A stretch of DNA of 64,000 nucleotides, taken from Actinomucor elegans (taxonomy: Eukaryota; Mucoromycota; Mucoromycetes; Mucorales; Mucoraceae). A model generated the notes under the pieces. It worked only from the letters and a program-made list of their open reading frames with translations. It did no database searches and was not told where the DNA came from. The position numbers were made by a program, and so were the translations under genes. Every line of letters begins with the position of its first letter. The stretch's first letter is position 1. Below are positions 45,681 through 58,100 of the stretch, piece after piece. The stretch covers positions 3,968,001 to 4,032,000 of the forward strand of contig JAMSLZ010000001.1 of NCBI GenBank assembly GCA_026027325.1, given 5' to 3'.

Positions 45681-47269
45681 ATGGCCAAGATCGTCAAGAA
45701 AGGAGTCAAAGGTGCTGCCGCCAACTTTATTACCAGACAACAAGCTTTGAATAAACTTCAGATCTCACTTGCTGACTTTAGGTAAAACCAACTTTCAAGT
45801 AGATCTGTCGAAATACTAACACGATCTATTTTTCTTATAGACGTCTTTGTATCTTGAAGGGTATCTATCCTCGTGAACCCAAAAACAAAAAGAAGGCCAA
45901 CAAGGGTAGTACAGCACCTTCTACTTTCTATTATGTCAAGGATATCAAATACCTCTTGCACGAACCTCTTCTTGTTAAATTCCGTGAATACAAGGCATTT
46001 GCCAAGAAGCTCAACAAAGTTCTTCACAAGGGCGAATTCTCTGCAGCAAAGTCTTTGGAAGAGAACAACAAGCCTGTGTACAGCTTGGATCATATTGTAA
46101 AGGAGAGATACCCATCTTTTATCGATGCTCTTCGTGATTTAGATGATGCTTTATCCATGCTCTATCTATTCTCTAAGATGCCTGCCGACAATAGAATTAA
46201 AGCTGAAGCAGTTGCCGAGTGTCAAAAGTTGATTTCCGAGTTCCAAGCTTATGTTATGAAGTCCAAGAGCCTGCGTAAGGTTTTCTTTTCTATCAAGGGT
46301 ATTTATTATCAAGCTGAGATCAAGGGTCAAACTATCACCTGGATCGTCCCTTATCAATTCTCTCAAGATATCCCTACCGACGTCGATTTCCGTGTTATGT
46401 TGACCTTTTTGGAATTCTACCGTACTTTGGTTGGCTTTGTCAACTTCAAATTATACAACGAGATCAATATGACTTATCCTCCCAAGATTGACGAGACTGG
46501 TGGTTTCCATTTAGACGATCAAATGCCTACTGCTACTAACAATAAGAACGAGGATGAGGATGATACAGTTAATACTGTCGATGAATTCAAATCTACTGCT
46601 ACTGGAGCAGAAGAGGAAGACGATGGTACTACTGTGACATTAGCCAAAATCCAAGCTGCTTCCAATGCCACTTCTGATCTCCAAAACCTTTTCAAAAACC
46701 AAAAGTTCTACTTGTCTCGCGAAACACCTCGTTATGCTTTGGAGTTTATGATTACATCATGTGGTGGTCAAGTTAGTTGGGATCCCTCTGTTGGTTTGAA
46801 CCCTCCTTTCCCCGAATCGGATGAAACCATCAACTATCAAATTACGGATCGTCCTTCTGTCAGCAACCGTGTGTTGGGTCGTGCTTATGTTCAACCTCAA
46901 TGGGTCGCTGATTGTATCAATGCTCGCAAGATTGTCAAGGCCAGCCTTTATGAACCTGGAAGTGTTTTGCCCCCTCACTTATCTCCCTTCGTTGAAGCCA
47001 AGGAAGGCGAATACGTTCCTGAAACTGGTTTGGAAAGCGATGTTGAAGAGGAAGAAGCGATTGAGGAAGTTTCTGAAGAAACACCCAAGACAAAGAAGCG
47101 CACTGCTGCCGAAATCGAAGAAGAGGAAATGAAGGAAATGTCGACTGTGATGATGACCAACAAGCAGAGAAAGCTCTATACAAAGATGCAATACGGTATT
47201 CAACAAAAGGCAAACGAAAAAGCCAAGTTGGAAAACAAAAAGAAGGCTCTCAAAAAGTCAAAGAAATAG
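45681..47269 (+). CDS. NOP7: Pescadillo homolog Nop7, 60S ribosome assembly factor
   Basis: Two exons (45681-45781, 45841-47269) give 509 aa. The N-terminal pescadillo domain is clear ([74 protein letters not shown]). It is followed by an acidic linker and a BRCT domain (about 315-415; [38 protein letters not shown]) and an acidic/basic coiled C-terminus. Nop7 forms the PeBoW complex with Erb1 and Ytm1 for 27S pre-rRNA processing in the nucleolus. Confidence 0.97.
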
Positions 47270-48302
47270 ATCTTCAACCTCAAACACACATTCACAACTC
47301 CCATTTGTATCATTTTTTCTTCCCCTCTGTCATTGTTCTAAGAACTCTTTTTTTGTTTCTTTCAAAAACGCACATTACCCTTTGTCCTTGTTAACATTTA
47401 CTAATACTGCCACCTTAGATATAAAAATATAAATAAAAAAACTTTATAACAAACCATTTGAATTGGAAGAAATAACATAGATCAAGCCGCCAGATTCATT
47501 CTTTGCATAAGATATATCCTTTCGTAATCTGGATTCTATTTTTAAGGCATGGCTTGGCTACTTATTTAACATAGATGCGATAGATTGAAGCTACAGCTGG
47601 GCGTTCAAATTTGAGAGAAGGTGCTTGGCACGTTTTTCAGTACAATGATCTTCCAGAATTTCAACTTTAATTAGAAAATTGTATTCTTTAATACATGCAT
47701 AATGATTACATTCAGTAACTCAATTATGAACATTATAGACCATTAGATTCAATTTTAAACCAGAATCGGTCAAGTATATATATATAAAGTAATATATTCA
47801 CTTTACTTCAGCCAAATAAAGATTTTACAAAGGTTCTATTATATGCAACGCTTGATTCCTCAATCAGTTTCAATTTAAAATTGATTCCGATAACCTCAAA
47901 ATGTTGAAAATTAAATTATTGAATGTAGCAGAACCATTAGTTGGTTAAACTATAAAGTAATCATACTCTATTCCTAGCTAACTATATAGGTTTAATGATC
48001 TATTGATCTCTTGGCTAATTTTGATCAAAGGTCACATCTACATTATAAATCATTCACCATATTCAAAATAAGCTACTGTTGTGTTCATTATGCATGTGTT
48101 GAAGAGTACATTTTGCTAATTGAAATTGAAATTCTGGAAGATCGTTGTCCAACGGTTTCGCTCAAGCTTGTAATATATCTAGTTGAAAATCTTGGATAAA
48201 CTGTCCAAAAATTTTCGTGTATCCTGCCCAAACCAAAAAGTACAAAGCGAAAAGTAGCTCTTTTTTTCCTTTCTTTTCTTTAAGATCTAGTTATACATAG
48301 CA
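47270..48302. other. Intergenic with an inverted pair of the dispersed repeat
   Basis: No gene. A forward core lies at 47741-47774 (possible weak partner near 47570) and a reverse core at 48005-48041 that reads TAGATGTGACCTTTGATCAA on the minus strand. The two face each other across about 230 bp. Confidence 0.55.
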
Positions 48303-48779
48303 ATGAGCGATCCATACGGAACACCCTATACCACCGATCCCACCGATCTCAAATACATGCAGCTATCCATTGAAGAAGCAAATAAGTCTATACCTGCTCC
48401 TCAAGCCTATTGCGTTGGTGCCGCGCTTGTTGATGCTAATGGACAACTACTTAGTACAGGATTTTCGCGTGAATTGCCTGGGAATACGCATGCAGAGGAA
48501 TGCGCGTTGGCTAAACTACAAGCTGGTATTGATTTAACAGGCGCAACCATGTATACAACCATGGAGCCTTGTTCTGTCAGATTATCGGGCAATAGACCAT
48601 GCGCCAGTCGAATCATTGAAGCTAAAATAAAACGTGTTGTTGTTGGGGTTCGAGAACCGCCCAATTTAGTCAGTTGTGAAGGTATTAACCTATTAAAACG
48701 TGAAGGAATTCAAGTAGAAATTGTACCCGATGTCCAAGAAGCTTGTTTAGCACCCAACCAACATATTTTGAAAGACTAA
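48303..48779 (+). CDS. DRAP deaminase-like protein (riboflavin pathway type)
   Basis: A single exon of 158 codons. A zinc deaminase of the cytidine/deoxycytidylate family: THAEECAL gives His63 and catalytic Glu65, and MEPCSVRLSGNRPC gives Cys90 and Cys100. The flanking VVVGVREPPNLVSCEGINLL KREGI resembles RibD/Rib2 deaminases, which convert 2,5-diamino-6-ribitylamino-pyrimidinone phosphate to the 6-oxo form in riboflavin synthesis. In yeast this domain is fused to a pseudouridine synthase in Rib2; here it stands alone. A free nucleoside or tRNA deaminase role is less likely. Confidence 0.82.
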   Translation: MSDPYGTPYTTDPTDLKYMQLSIEEANKSIPAPQAYCVGAALVDANGQLLSTGFSRELPGNTHAEECALAKLQAGIDLTGATMYTTMEPCSVRLSGNRPCASRIIEAKIKRVVVGVREPPNLVSCEGINLLKREGIQVEIVPDVQEACLAPNQHILKD

Positions 48780-49069
48780 AAAATAAAGCTTTTTTTTTTT
48801 TTACTACAATGAGAACGGTAAATATTATCATTTTGCAAAAATTAAATATCCGCTACTAAAAAATAAATGTCGCTGCCAAAATTAAATGAGTCGATTTGAT
48901 AACAAATAAAAATTAAACTGCCTTTTACAAAAAACGTACTTGTCAATTTTGAAAGTTTGCAATTAATATACTGTTATTTTAGACAATTAGAATATTTAGA
49001 ATGATATTTTATTATAACAATGAATGATTTGTCGTTTAGAATAACTAGCGAAGTTGTACAGGTATGTCA

Positions 49070-50389
49070 TCAAGTTTCAGTAATTCTTTCAGACTTTTTT
49101 TGAGTTAACAACCTATGACGCTTCAATATTTCTTTTATAACTGCCCAGAACTGCTCAATTGGATTTAATTTAGGCGAATATGGAGGCAGATACATTACCT
49201 TATAACCATGATTTTCAACTTTCCTGATCATCAGTTTTGATTTATGGATAGTACAATTGTTCATCCACTTTAGGTTTTTATCAAAATTCATGACATCAAG
49301 CAAACCATTAATGAATTTGATAAAGTTTGCATCTGTTGTACCTTTGAGTGCAGACGTTGTATTATCTTGAGTATTATCTTCGTTAACATCAACATACTCT
49401 ATCGATGGTTCCTTTATAATAAATTCATTTGCAGCTCGCTTTTTACCTTTGTTCACTTTTCTTTTTCTTTGTGTGTGTGTGTGTGGCCGTTATCTCTTTG
49501 ATTTAGAGCTTCTTTATTTCTATATGAATAACACTAGATGTGTGTATGATACCAATGATTATATTTATTGGGCTTTAGTTCTCGGTTTCTTTACAATGGC
49601 GGGTGTTCCAATGTCAGATCTGACCCAATCATTCCTCAAATTAATATGAAATCCATCTTCGTCAATAAAGACGCAGTTTTTTGGGAAATCTAAATCAGAG
49701 TCTTTCCATTCCATGAACCATTCGTATCTTGTCTGTAAATTGCTTACAGAGTTTCTAACTTCAGGTTCAAATGTAAGCCTCTTGATTGTCACTAGAATGT
49801 TGTTCCTCAAGTGATAGTTAAATTGCGTCTTTGAAATGAAAACCCCCATAAACTGTTTAGACAAACTGCCAATAATATATTTAGTGTAAAGTTGAGGGTC
49901 CTCGTCAAGTAAATTTCGAATGCATTCCTTGTGTTCAAATGTAAAGGAGTTTTTACGGTCAGCGTTCTTTGATGGTTTATATGGCATTTCTTTTGTTTCT
50001 TGGTAACACTTCCATCATTGCCGTGCAGTATAAGACTCAGTGCTAAACTCCTTTGAAAATTGGACTACTATTGCTCTTTCCTCGGTATATTCGAGTACTT
50101 GATCTATGAACGCCTTTTATGTCTTGCCACTGTAATTATTATATGCAGTAAACTTTGATTTTGGTTTAGTAACAGTTTTTGGCTTTATACCATCGCTTTT
50201 CTTCACTATTTTTTCTTCGGTAGACTTGTGGGTTGCTAAACAGGTGTTTTTAAAGATAATAGTTTCGAAGACAATGTTAAGATCTGTGATTTGCGTTAGA
50301 ATGTCTTTCATAGGATCAAAACAATTTATTCCTTGTTCATTGTAGATTTTCTCCTTGCAGTAAAATTGAAATAAAAGCAGGTAATACAA
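49070..50389 (-). pseudogene. Decayed Tc1/mariner-type (DDE) transposase
   Basis: Transposase fragments in order on the minus strand: a Lys-rich N-terminal piece (50389-50117, ends in TAA), a stretch with an in-frame TGA (about 50100-49990), a central piece (49987-49565) with the first acidic residues in CVFIDEDGFHINLRNDW, and a C-terminal piece (49456-49070) with MNNCTIHKSK and LPPYSPKLNPIEQFWAVIK. The last motif is the classic Tc1/IS630 box holding the third acidic residue. The second motif normally has Asp before N-C/A-x-IH but here is Asn. The region between the last two pieces is shortened around a GT microsatellite (about 49470-49485). Clearly inactive. No terminal inverted repeats were found by eye. 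Confidence 0.85.
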
Positions 50390-50711
50390 TCGATTATAAC
50401 TTAGTTATACTCTATTCAACTTGAGTTGATTATTACTAATTAGTTTTTCTAACGTGTATGTATACTCGTTGGATTGCAATTTAAGGCTATTTACTTGAGC
50501 TCATGCTGGCTGTATATGAAGAGCGCATCTCTGTTCAAGGACTGTATCGCTGTATAAGGTAATCAATGATTCTTTAGTATATATATGTTACAGCTAGGGC
50601 GCACGTGCCTTTAGTCTTTCTTTTTTTATTACAATTATGTGGTTATTTTACCATATAATATATTCCATTTGGCTGAAAAGTTAATATTGTTTCATACAAA
50701 TAGAAGACTTA

Positions 50712-51666
50712 TTGGCATGCAAAATGCCTTTCAGTGAACAGCCTGGTGTTGATCAAATGAATAAATTCATTTTGAAACATCCTGACGTGAAGAACATAAT
50801 CTTGGGAACTTTAATGAATACAAATGGAGATGTTTATAAAATCGGCTACGCAGAATGGGGTCACAGCCTCAGATCTGGTGTCGTATACGAGCCTATGCAT
50901 GTGTTTTTGGAGCAACCACCTATTATTGTAGAAGTACAAGAAACGGTTAACACTGATTTTATGAACCCGGCAGCACACTACTGTATTATGGCGTATCGTA
51001 GATATAAAGTATTGCCTATCTTGCTTATATTTAACACTTAAACTACAAACGTAAGTATAAACGATAGATTTCGCCTTAACAACATTTATGCTCTGTCTCT
51101 ATTCTGCTAGTATTGGGCGAAGAAATGCTATCTAGTTAATGCAAATAGTACTTTTTCTGAAACCAACGAACTTCACTTATTTATCATCAAACATGTTTAT
51201 TGGAAAGCAATTCGTGGGAGGATCCCGTAACTCAATTACTATTTCAAATAGCCGAGGATTTTCTAGAACGGTCTATCAAAAGGGAAACAGAGATCTTGGA
51301 TACGATAGCAAGTATATGTCATATTGCTATCTACCATTATGAAAGAATAAATACTGCAAAACGTATGCAATATAACTCACCTTCTTTACAAGCAGCTATT
51401 TCTGAAATACAAAGGTTACAACAAGTAAAAAGATGCTTTAAGGAAGTGACTACTGAAGAACCCTCTAATGATGCGACAGTTGGTAAGAGCGCAGGTGAAA
51501 AAAGGTACGAGAACAGTGTAGAGTTGTCGAAAAATATATATCAATTCGCAAGCGCATGAATTGGCGCGATTACTATGCTCAGCTAAAACAGAAAATCGAT
51601 GTTATTAAATACAAGAATCATGAAGTATTGCGCGTACAGTATAATAGATTCAAGAAAAATGACTAG
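50712..51666 (+). pseudogene. Decayed gene, possible PD-(D/E)XK-like repeated family
   Basis: Three open pieces read in order in different frames. Piece one (50712-51041) includes HPDVKNIILGTLMNTNGDVY and a core PPIIVEVQETVNTDFMNPAAHY followed by YRRYKVLPILLIF, in the style of E-x-Q PD-(D/E)XK nuclease folds. Then comes YWAKKCYLVNANSTFSETNE after a damaged joint, then WEDPVTQLLFQIAEDFLERSI (51215 on), and after another frameshift near 51530 a tail RKRMNWRDYYAQLKQKIDVIKY ending at 51666. The coherent order shows one former gene with at least two frameshifts. The nuclease assignment is an inference from one motif; the family may be transposon-derived and multicopy in Mucoromycota. Confidence 0.6.
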
Positions 51667-52785
51667 TTTTCTTTTTTTTTCCATTTATCTCTCCTTGCAT
51701 TGCTCAAAATTATAAGGTGAAGGCCATTTTCAATAAACTCAGCTTTTTCACTTGTTGCTTTTATCCAAGCTTCTGATACTTATTATTATTTATATTATAT
51801 ATAATAATAATAATATATATTTATATATAATCTCTGTCCATAGTATATCTCTTCTTGGCGCTCTTACATTGTGTATACAGGCGCTATATAATGCCTCATT
51901 TGAGCTTGTTGTAAATTTTGAAGTCATACAGGAAAAAATAATTGGCTACGCCAGTAGCCTTGTTTAAAAAATCAAGTAAAACCTCGCTAGTCATTTTATT
52001 ACCTTGGCAATTGATCCTATATTGTGGTTACCAATGGCGAATCAAGAGCGCAACCGTCTTGTTCATTGGCGCCTTGGAAAGCTACCTATAATATCTGAGG
52101 TCCGATTAGGTTAATCGATTAATTTAGTTTGTAGAAAATTATGTTTTTGTATAATAGGATAATTCTTTATTCGTGAAAACTTGGGGGATATTTGTACTAT
52201 TTCTAAATACTGCGGATTATTCATAATATGTTAATTTATAAGCTAAAGATTTTCTGGTTGCTACGCATCGAATATGCCAGAAGTGATTTACTTGTACTGC
52301 GCAAGTAGTTTGCGTAGTCGGTCTATTACACTACCTCATGGTCGTCCCTCTCCCTGGTCCTTTACCTTTTGTCTTAAAAGGGTTTTTAGTTTCTTTTACT
52401 TTTTCTTGAACTGACTAGGGCAAATCCTGCTTTTAAAGCTACAAGCTCTCTTATTGATCATAAATTCTTATTTCAAATAAAATATTATTTAATCGTATAC
52501 AAATAAATCATTTATTTTATTTTATTGAGGTAGCAAAAAGAGTCTAGTTGATATATTTTGTTAAAATGTCTTCCCCAACCGAAAAAAGAAGGAAACAAGG
52601 AGAGTATATGTATAATGTGTGTGATCTATGATAATATTTTTTTGGGTTTCCTAGATCCTATTCTTTTTAATTTTTTTTACAAGGTTTGGTTGGTTAGTTG
52701 CTTAACAAAAGATAAAGAACCAGAATGAATTGCGAACCAATAGAGAATATATAAGTTAGGAGCGGGAGATCACAGAATTAGGAAT
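51667..52785. other. Intergenic, AT-rich
   Basis: Contains an ATA/TAT-rich palindromic microsatellite around 51780-51830. No gene seen. Confidence 0.55.
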
Positions 52786-54615
52786 TTAGATAGCGTTGGA
52801 AGGGTAAGCGAATTGTTCGATAGGAACGAAGCTTTCCTTGATGGTACGAGTAGAGATGAAACGGACCAAAAGAGACCAAGAACCAGCCTTATCGTTGGTA
52901 CCAGAAGCACGTCCACCACCGAAGGGTTGTTGACCAACAACAGCACCAGTACACTTGTCGTTGATGTAGAAGTTACCAGCAGTGTTACGCAACAAGTTAG
53001 AACCAGCAACAACAGAAGCACGGTCCTTGGCGAAGAGAGCACCAGTCAAACCATATTGAGTAGTCTCACCGACGAGCTTACAGGTTTGCTCGAAATCAGC
53101 ATCTTCGTAAACGTAGATGGTAACAACGGGACCGAAGATTTCATCAACCATGGTCTTGGCGAACTTGTCCTTGGTGACAATGACAGTGGGCTCGATAAAG
53201 TAACCAACAGAGTCATCATACTTACCACCAGCAATGATTTCACAGTTGTCATCAACAGCAGCATGATCAATGAAGCCCTTAATCTTGTCGAAAGCGAATT
53301 TGTTGATGACGGGACCAGCAAAGTGGTGGAATTCAGTGACAGGACCTTGAGTGATCTTGGCATGTTCAGCTTGCAATTCCTTCTTGAATTGAGCAAACTT
53401 GGAAGCGGGAACGTAAGCACGAGAACAAGCGGAACACTTTTGACCTTGGTATTCAAAAGCACCACGGATGGTTTGAAGAGCAGCATGGCGGACACCAGCT
53501 TCATCGAGGCTAGGGTGCAACATGTGGTAGTTCTTACCACCAGTTTCACCAACAATACGAGGATAACTCTTGTACTTGTTGATGTTGTTACCGATTTGTT
53601 GCCACAACTTGCGGAAGACATGGGTGGAACCAGTGAAGTGAAGAGAGGCAAATTCGGGGCTATCGATAGCATGGCCACAGATTTCCTCAGCGGGTCCAGG
53701 AACGAATTGGATAACACCAGCAGGGAGACCAGCTTCAACCAAGATCTCGTAGACCAAGTAGTTGGAGTGGACAGCACCAGGAGAAGGCTTCCAGAGAACA
53801 ACGTTACCCATCAAAGCGGGAGCAGCGGGCAAGTTACCACCGATAGCAGTGAAGTTGAAGGGAGAAATGGCCAAGACGAAACCTTCAAGACCACGGAATT
53901 CGGTACGGTTCCAAGAGCCAGGAGCGTTCTTGGGAGGTTGTTGAGAGTAGATCTCTTCAGCGTACTTACAGTTGAAACGCAAGAAATCACAGAGCTCAGC
54001 AGCAGCATCGATCTCGGCTTGCCAGATGTTCTTACCTTGACCGAGCATGGTAGCAGCCATAACCTTGTATCTATATTAGATAAAGTTTTAGTTTTTTTGT
54101 ACAACCATAGTTGAAAATAGCGTGTGTTATGTGTGCAACAAGGCACAAAGAAATGCAAGATTCACACACCACACACGCAACAATAACACTTTACCTATAC
54201 TTGCTGGACAACAAATCGGCAGCCTTCAAGAAGACAGCAACACGGTCATTGAAAGGAAGAGATTCCCATTCAGCCTTGGCAGCCAAAGCACCATCAATAG
54301 CCTTTTGGGTAAGAGCGGCATCAGCTTCGTGATAGTTGGCAACGACAGACTTGTGGTTGGAAGGGTTCAATTGCTTGGCGGTCTTGCCAGTGTAGATCTT
54401 TTCACCGTTAATGACGACAGGGATCTCGACAGTACCTTGAGCGACCATCTCGTTGACAGCAGCTTCAAGCTTGATTCTTTCAGCAGAGCCGGGAGCATAG
54501 TTGAGCTATATAAAGACGCGTTAATATATATGCCTGTCTACAAGCGCCATCCACTTACCATAGGCTCGTTGTCGATTTGAGGCAACTTGAAGTGAGCAAG
54601 AGTAGGAGTGGCCAT
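52786..54615 (-). CDS. PUT2: Delta-1-pyrroline-5-carboxylate dehydrogenase
   Basis: Three exons (54559-54615, 54195-54505, 52786-54070) give 550 aa. Mitochondrial aldehyde dehydrogenase (ALDH4A1/Put2) oxidising glutamate semialdehyde to glutamate with NAD, the second step of proline use. Motifs: NFTAIGGNLPAAPALMGNVV LWKPS, FTGSTHVFRKLWQQIG, general base Glu in VGETGGKN (about 298), nucleophile Cys in EYQGQKCSACSRAYVP (about 333), DEIFGPVVTIYVYED, and QQPFGGGRASGTNDKAG. The exact N-terminus MATPTLAHFKLPQIDNEPM is short for a presequence. Strong C-biased codon use suggests high expression and explains the long antisense frame over exon 3. Confidence 0.97.
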
Positions 54616-55409
54616 TTCTGATATGAAGTAGAGAAAGATAAAGAAAAAAAAAGAAAAACAAGCAAAGCTAATGGATTCTGGATGGGTTTTTATAGCTAAT
54701 GTCAAATCAGAATTGATTGGCTGCATCGTAAAACGTCATGTAGGACTATTTGTTCCATATCCCCGCCTTTTGCTAGTTTGCCCGGCTATTCCCGGCCACA
54801 ATGCCTTCTGTTTTTGGCGAGAGCCACCAAAAGGCATCTGAAAGGCATTTGAATTAATCAAACAGCGCTCGAAAGAGAAAAATGAGAAAATATGGTTAGA
54901 AAAAATCATCCAACATGAGAAACGCTTTTTTGTTTGTTTGTCGATTCACATCAAAAGGCACTAGTGAATTTTTGCGGCAAATTGGCTCATTGAAAGAGAA
55001 GATAGACCTATAGCAAATATACTGTATGGATATGTTACATATTACACAAAAGCGAAAAAAGATCGGCCTTATAATAGAAATCCAGCTATGAAAATACAAC
55101 CACAGTGGAAAATGGGAATGGACGTAGAATGAAACAAAAAATAGTATAGAAAGTGCGAACCAATAACAAAAGCTCATGACCATTACAAGTAACTTTTTTC
55201 TGTTTCGTACTAAACTGAATCAAACAGGTCTAGAGTCTAGTTTGTTATCGATAGATAATTATAATTGTGATTATCTTCCTATTAAGATAAAATAAGGGCC
55301 AAAGACATATCATCTGTCAAACGGGTCCATGCAGAGGCATCTGAATTTAATAGTGTAACGCTATCATGTATTTTATTGGTTTAATGGTGGGAAAATGTAA
55401 CTATGTCCG
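54616..55409. other. Intergenic, PUT2 upstream and ATG9 downstream
   Basis: About 800 bp; short frames only. The part near 54690 holds the PUT2 core promoter. Confidence 0.5.
54687..54694 (-). promoter_or_regulatory. TATA-like box of PUT2
   Basis: TATAAAAA on the minus strand, 72 bp upstream of the start codon at 54615. Confidence 0.55.
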
Positions 55410-58023
55410 TTATACAGTAGGATTATTGTTTAAATCATAAAACTGGTTCAATAACCCCAGCATGCCTTCAGGACGTTGTAACTCTTCATCTTCTTCATCT
55501 TGCTTAGGCATCCATGGTTCTCCTTGAGCAAAAGAATCGCCTAAATCACTTGGAATTACCTCAGGAACACCGTATTGGTTCAATCTCATCGGAGATGCTG
55601 GCTCCGAGTACTCGATGTTTGAAGGGTTCATTTCTCTCGGAACAAAATGGGTTGCACGTGTGTTATTATAAGGTTGCTTTTCTCTAGCTCTTATGCTATT
55701 TGGACTTGATGTTTCCTGCTCCTCCTCACTGCTTCTACTTTGGATATGATCTTGTTCAGCGTTCTTTGTCTTTTGATTCTTGAACTCGGTCAACCGCGAT
55801 AGATACATGGATCCAGCCATATCAGCAGGCATCCATTTAGGATTGTTGGCCTATAAAAAAAAAAATAAAAAAAAATGGCGCGTTAAGTTCTATTGAAACG
55901 CGGCTTTGTTTACTGATTACCTTGAAATTGAGAAAACTCTTTTCCATCTTGCCTTGCTTACTTAGATAGTATTCATCATCCACAGTAGCACCTTGAACAC
56001 CATATTTTACATTACCATGTCTCATGAAATCGAATTGAGCAAAACTACATACGTATCCCAATCCATTCACATGTACCGTAAATTCTCGAAAGAAATCGAC
56101 GATCTGATCGGCGCTTTCTGGCAAAGATAGACATAATACAAGAGGCGCAAATACAACACTCAATAATTCTTGTAAAAAAATGCCCACTTTGTAATCAAAT
56201 AGTTGGCAAAACTCGCCTCGTACCTATGAACCCATCGGTTAACACCAAAAAATAATAATAATAATAATAATTTGTAAAAACATGCCTGATCAGTATGCAA
56301 TTTGTGTTTCCATTCAGCAGGTAGATAATGAGTATGTTCTACAACCTGCCTTAATAGTCTTTCAGGCTCAAAGACTTGGTTTTCATCTGGTATCATGCCA
56401 CGCGTCACGGCAAAAATGGTACCCGTTAAACCCAAATAAAACAAGACTGTACCATTGGGTGTGATTTCAAAATTGAGTAGTGCTTCAGAATCAAACAGTG
56501 TAAACAGAGCCAATACACCTGCCATTGAACCAGCTAGAAAAGATACAAATCTGAGACAGAATTCAGTCATGTGCGTTTCTTAATTCAAGTTCAACAATCA
56601 TACCTGGCCATCAAGATTGTCTTTTCTTTGGGGAATTGATTGATATATAGATTAGCATGCTCATAACTTTGACTGATACGATTACGGAACAAGTGAGGTA
56701 ATTCATTAAATTCACGGAATTGCCACTTGGCAAAAGGTGTATATCCTCTTGATCCAATCTCTCCAGGATTTTTGTGATATTCCTATACGCGTATATTAGT
56801 ATCTTATCATTTACAAATTTGGAGGAGTTACCTCAAAGTATCTGAAGAAAAAGTGTAACAATAGATAAGCAAAGATGAACGGCGACAGTACAAAATTCAA
56901 TAGGCCCATAAATATAAATCTTCTCTTTAAGCCAGCCACTAAAACATGCTTGTTCTTTTCCTTCAAGAACCGCTTTCTAATTTGACCTTTTTGATCGAAT
57001 ACATAACCAAGCAAGCAAAAGGATAAATTCCATTCTAGGTCTTTTGTAAACACATGTCGGTCACGTAGATAAGGTAGTGGTATGGTGATATTCAAGAGAT
57101 CCTTATTGAACAATGCAATCAAATAATTTTCTTTACGCATGATCCTACTAGCCACATCGTGCTCAGTAAGTCGTATATCATTTGTATTGGGATTCGTTTC
57201 GCGTATATCAATGATTCGGTCCAGCACTGTTTGCCATGACACTGTCTGCATATCTTGCTGTATAGTAGTTAGCAAGTATGCGCACTGAAATCAATTAGAC
57301 ATGAAACTTACGTCGGGTATAAGTAAAAGATGAGTATAAAAGTTATGCATTTCCCGTAATACAGGCAAATCGATAACAAAGCGAACCGCTTGCCAGCCCC
57401 ACCAAGTAACAAAGATCAACATGAATAGAAACTTTGTAGCGGATAACCTAGAGTGAACTTTTTTAGCTATTGCATTCTGAAAACCGCGTCACTTACTTTG
57501 ATAGGCATTGGGGTTCAACTACGTCTCCCAGCCTATGCTTTGATGTAATTTCGGAATAATTGATACAGCCGATCAGGAAGGTAGAAAAGATAATGATAAA
57601 CGCCAGTGTTCTTTTGTAATTAATTAATATCGAGTTTACATGGGATTTGAATTCAACTTACAATAGGTTCAAGAATCGCGCTAATAATATACAATAGAGG
57701 CCTTTTCCTTGATAATATTCATACACTCTTTCAAAGAAATTGTCCATATTCTCGACGTTGGCCCACCGCCACATTGTTCTATCATATGTCGTGACCCTTT
57801 CTCTTGTCGATATTGGCTTGGGCAGTTGTTGTTCTGCGTATTTTTTGTCTAGGATAAGAGAAGTAGGTGCTTCTAGCTCGTCTTCTGAAGATTCAATTTG
57901 TGAAGCATAGTAATATTGCTGCGGTTGTTGGATATACACGCTATTCTGTGGAGTATCATGAACGGGATTCAAAGTGAACTCATCATCTGAGGACTCGGGA
58001 GATAGTAATCTAGACTTGGCCAT
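55410..58023 (-). CDS. ATG9: Atg9, autophagy lipid scramblase
   Basis: Eight exons. The N-terminal cytosolic tail is acidic and low in complexity ([15 protein letters not shown]); [21 protein letters not shown] opens the conserved core. Membrane segments include [59 protein letters not shown] and [19 protein letters not shown]. Other signatures are [65 protein letters not shown] and [20 protein letters not shown]. Atg9 vesicles seed phagophores and the trimer scrambles lipids. The intron after HTDQ (donor near 56286) begins with GCATGT rather than GT and ends in TAG, so it is a GC-AG intron. The tail after residue about 690 is disordered. Confidence 0.95.
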
Positions 58024-58061
58024 TACTGAATAAATAAATAAAAAAAAGGAAGAAGGGGGAA

Positions 58062-58100
<39 letters not shown>
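58062..58100. repeat. (AGT)n microsatellite upstream of ATG9
   Basis: About 13 perfect triplets, 40-80 bp upstream of the ATG9 start codon, so it is likely within the promoter or 5-prime UTR. Confidence 0.9.

Noticed and set aside
48011..48199. 62-codon plus-strand ORF
   Set aside because: It starts within a copy of the dispersed repeat and has no splice or family support.
52813..54114. 433-codon plus-strand open frame antisense to PUT2
   Set aside because: It mirrors the strongly biased codons of the P5C dehydrogenase exon; composition is Ser/Thr/Asn-rich with no motifs. The minus strand has a complete, conserved enzyme.
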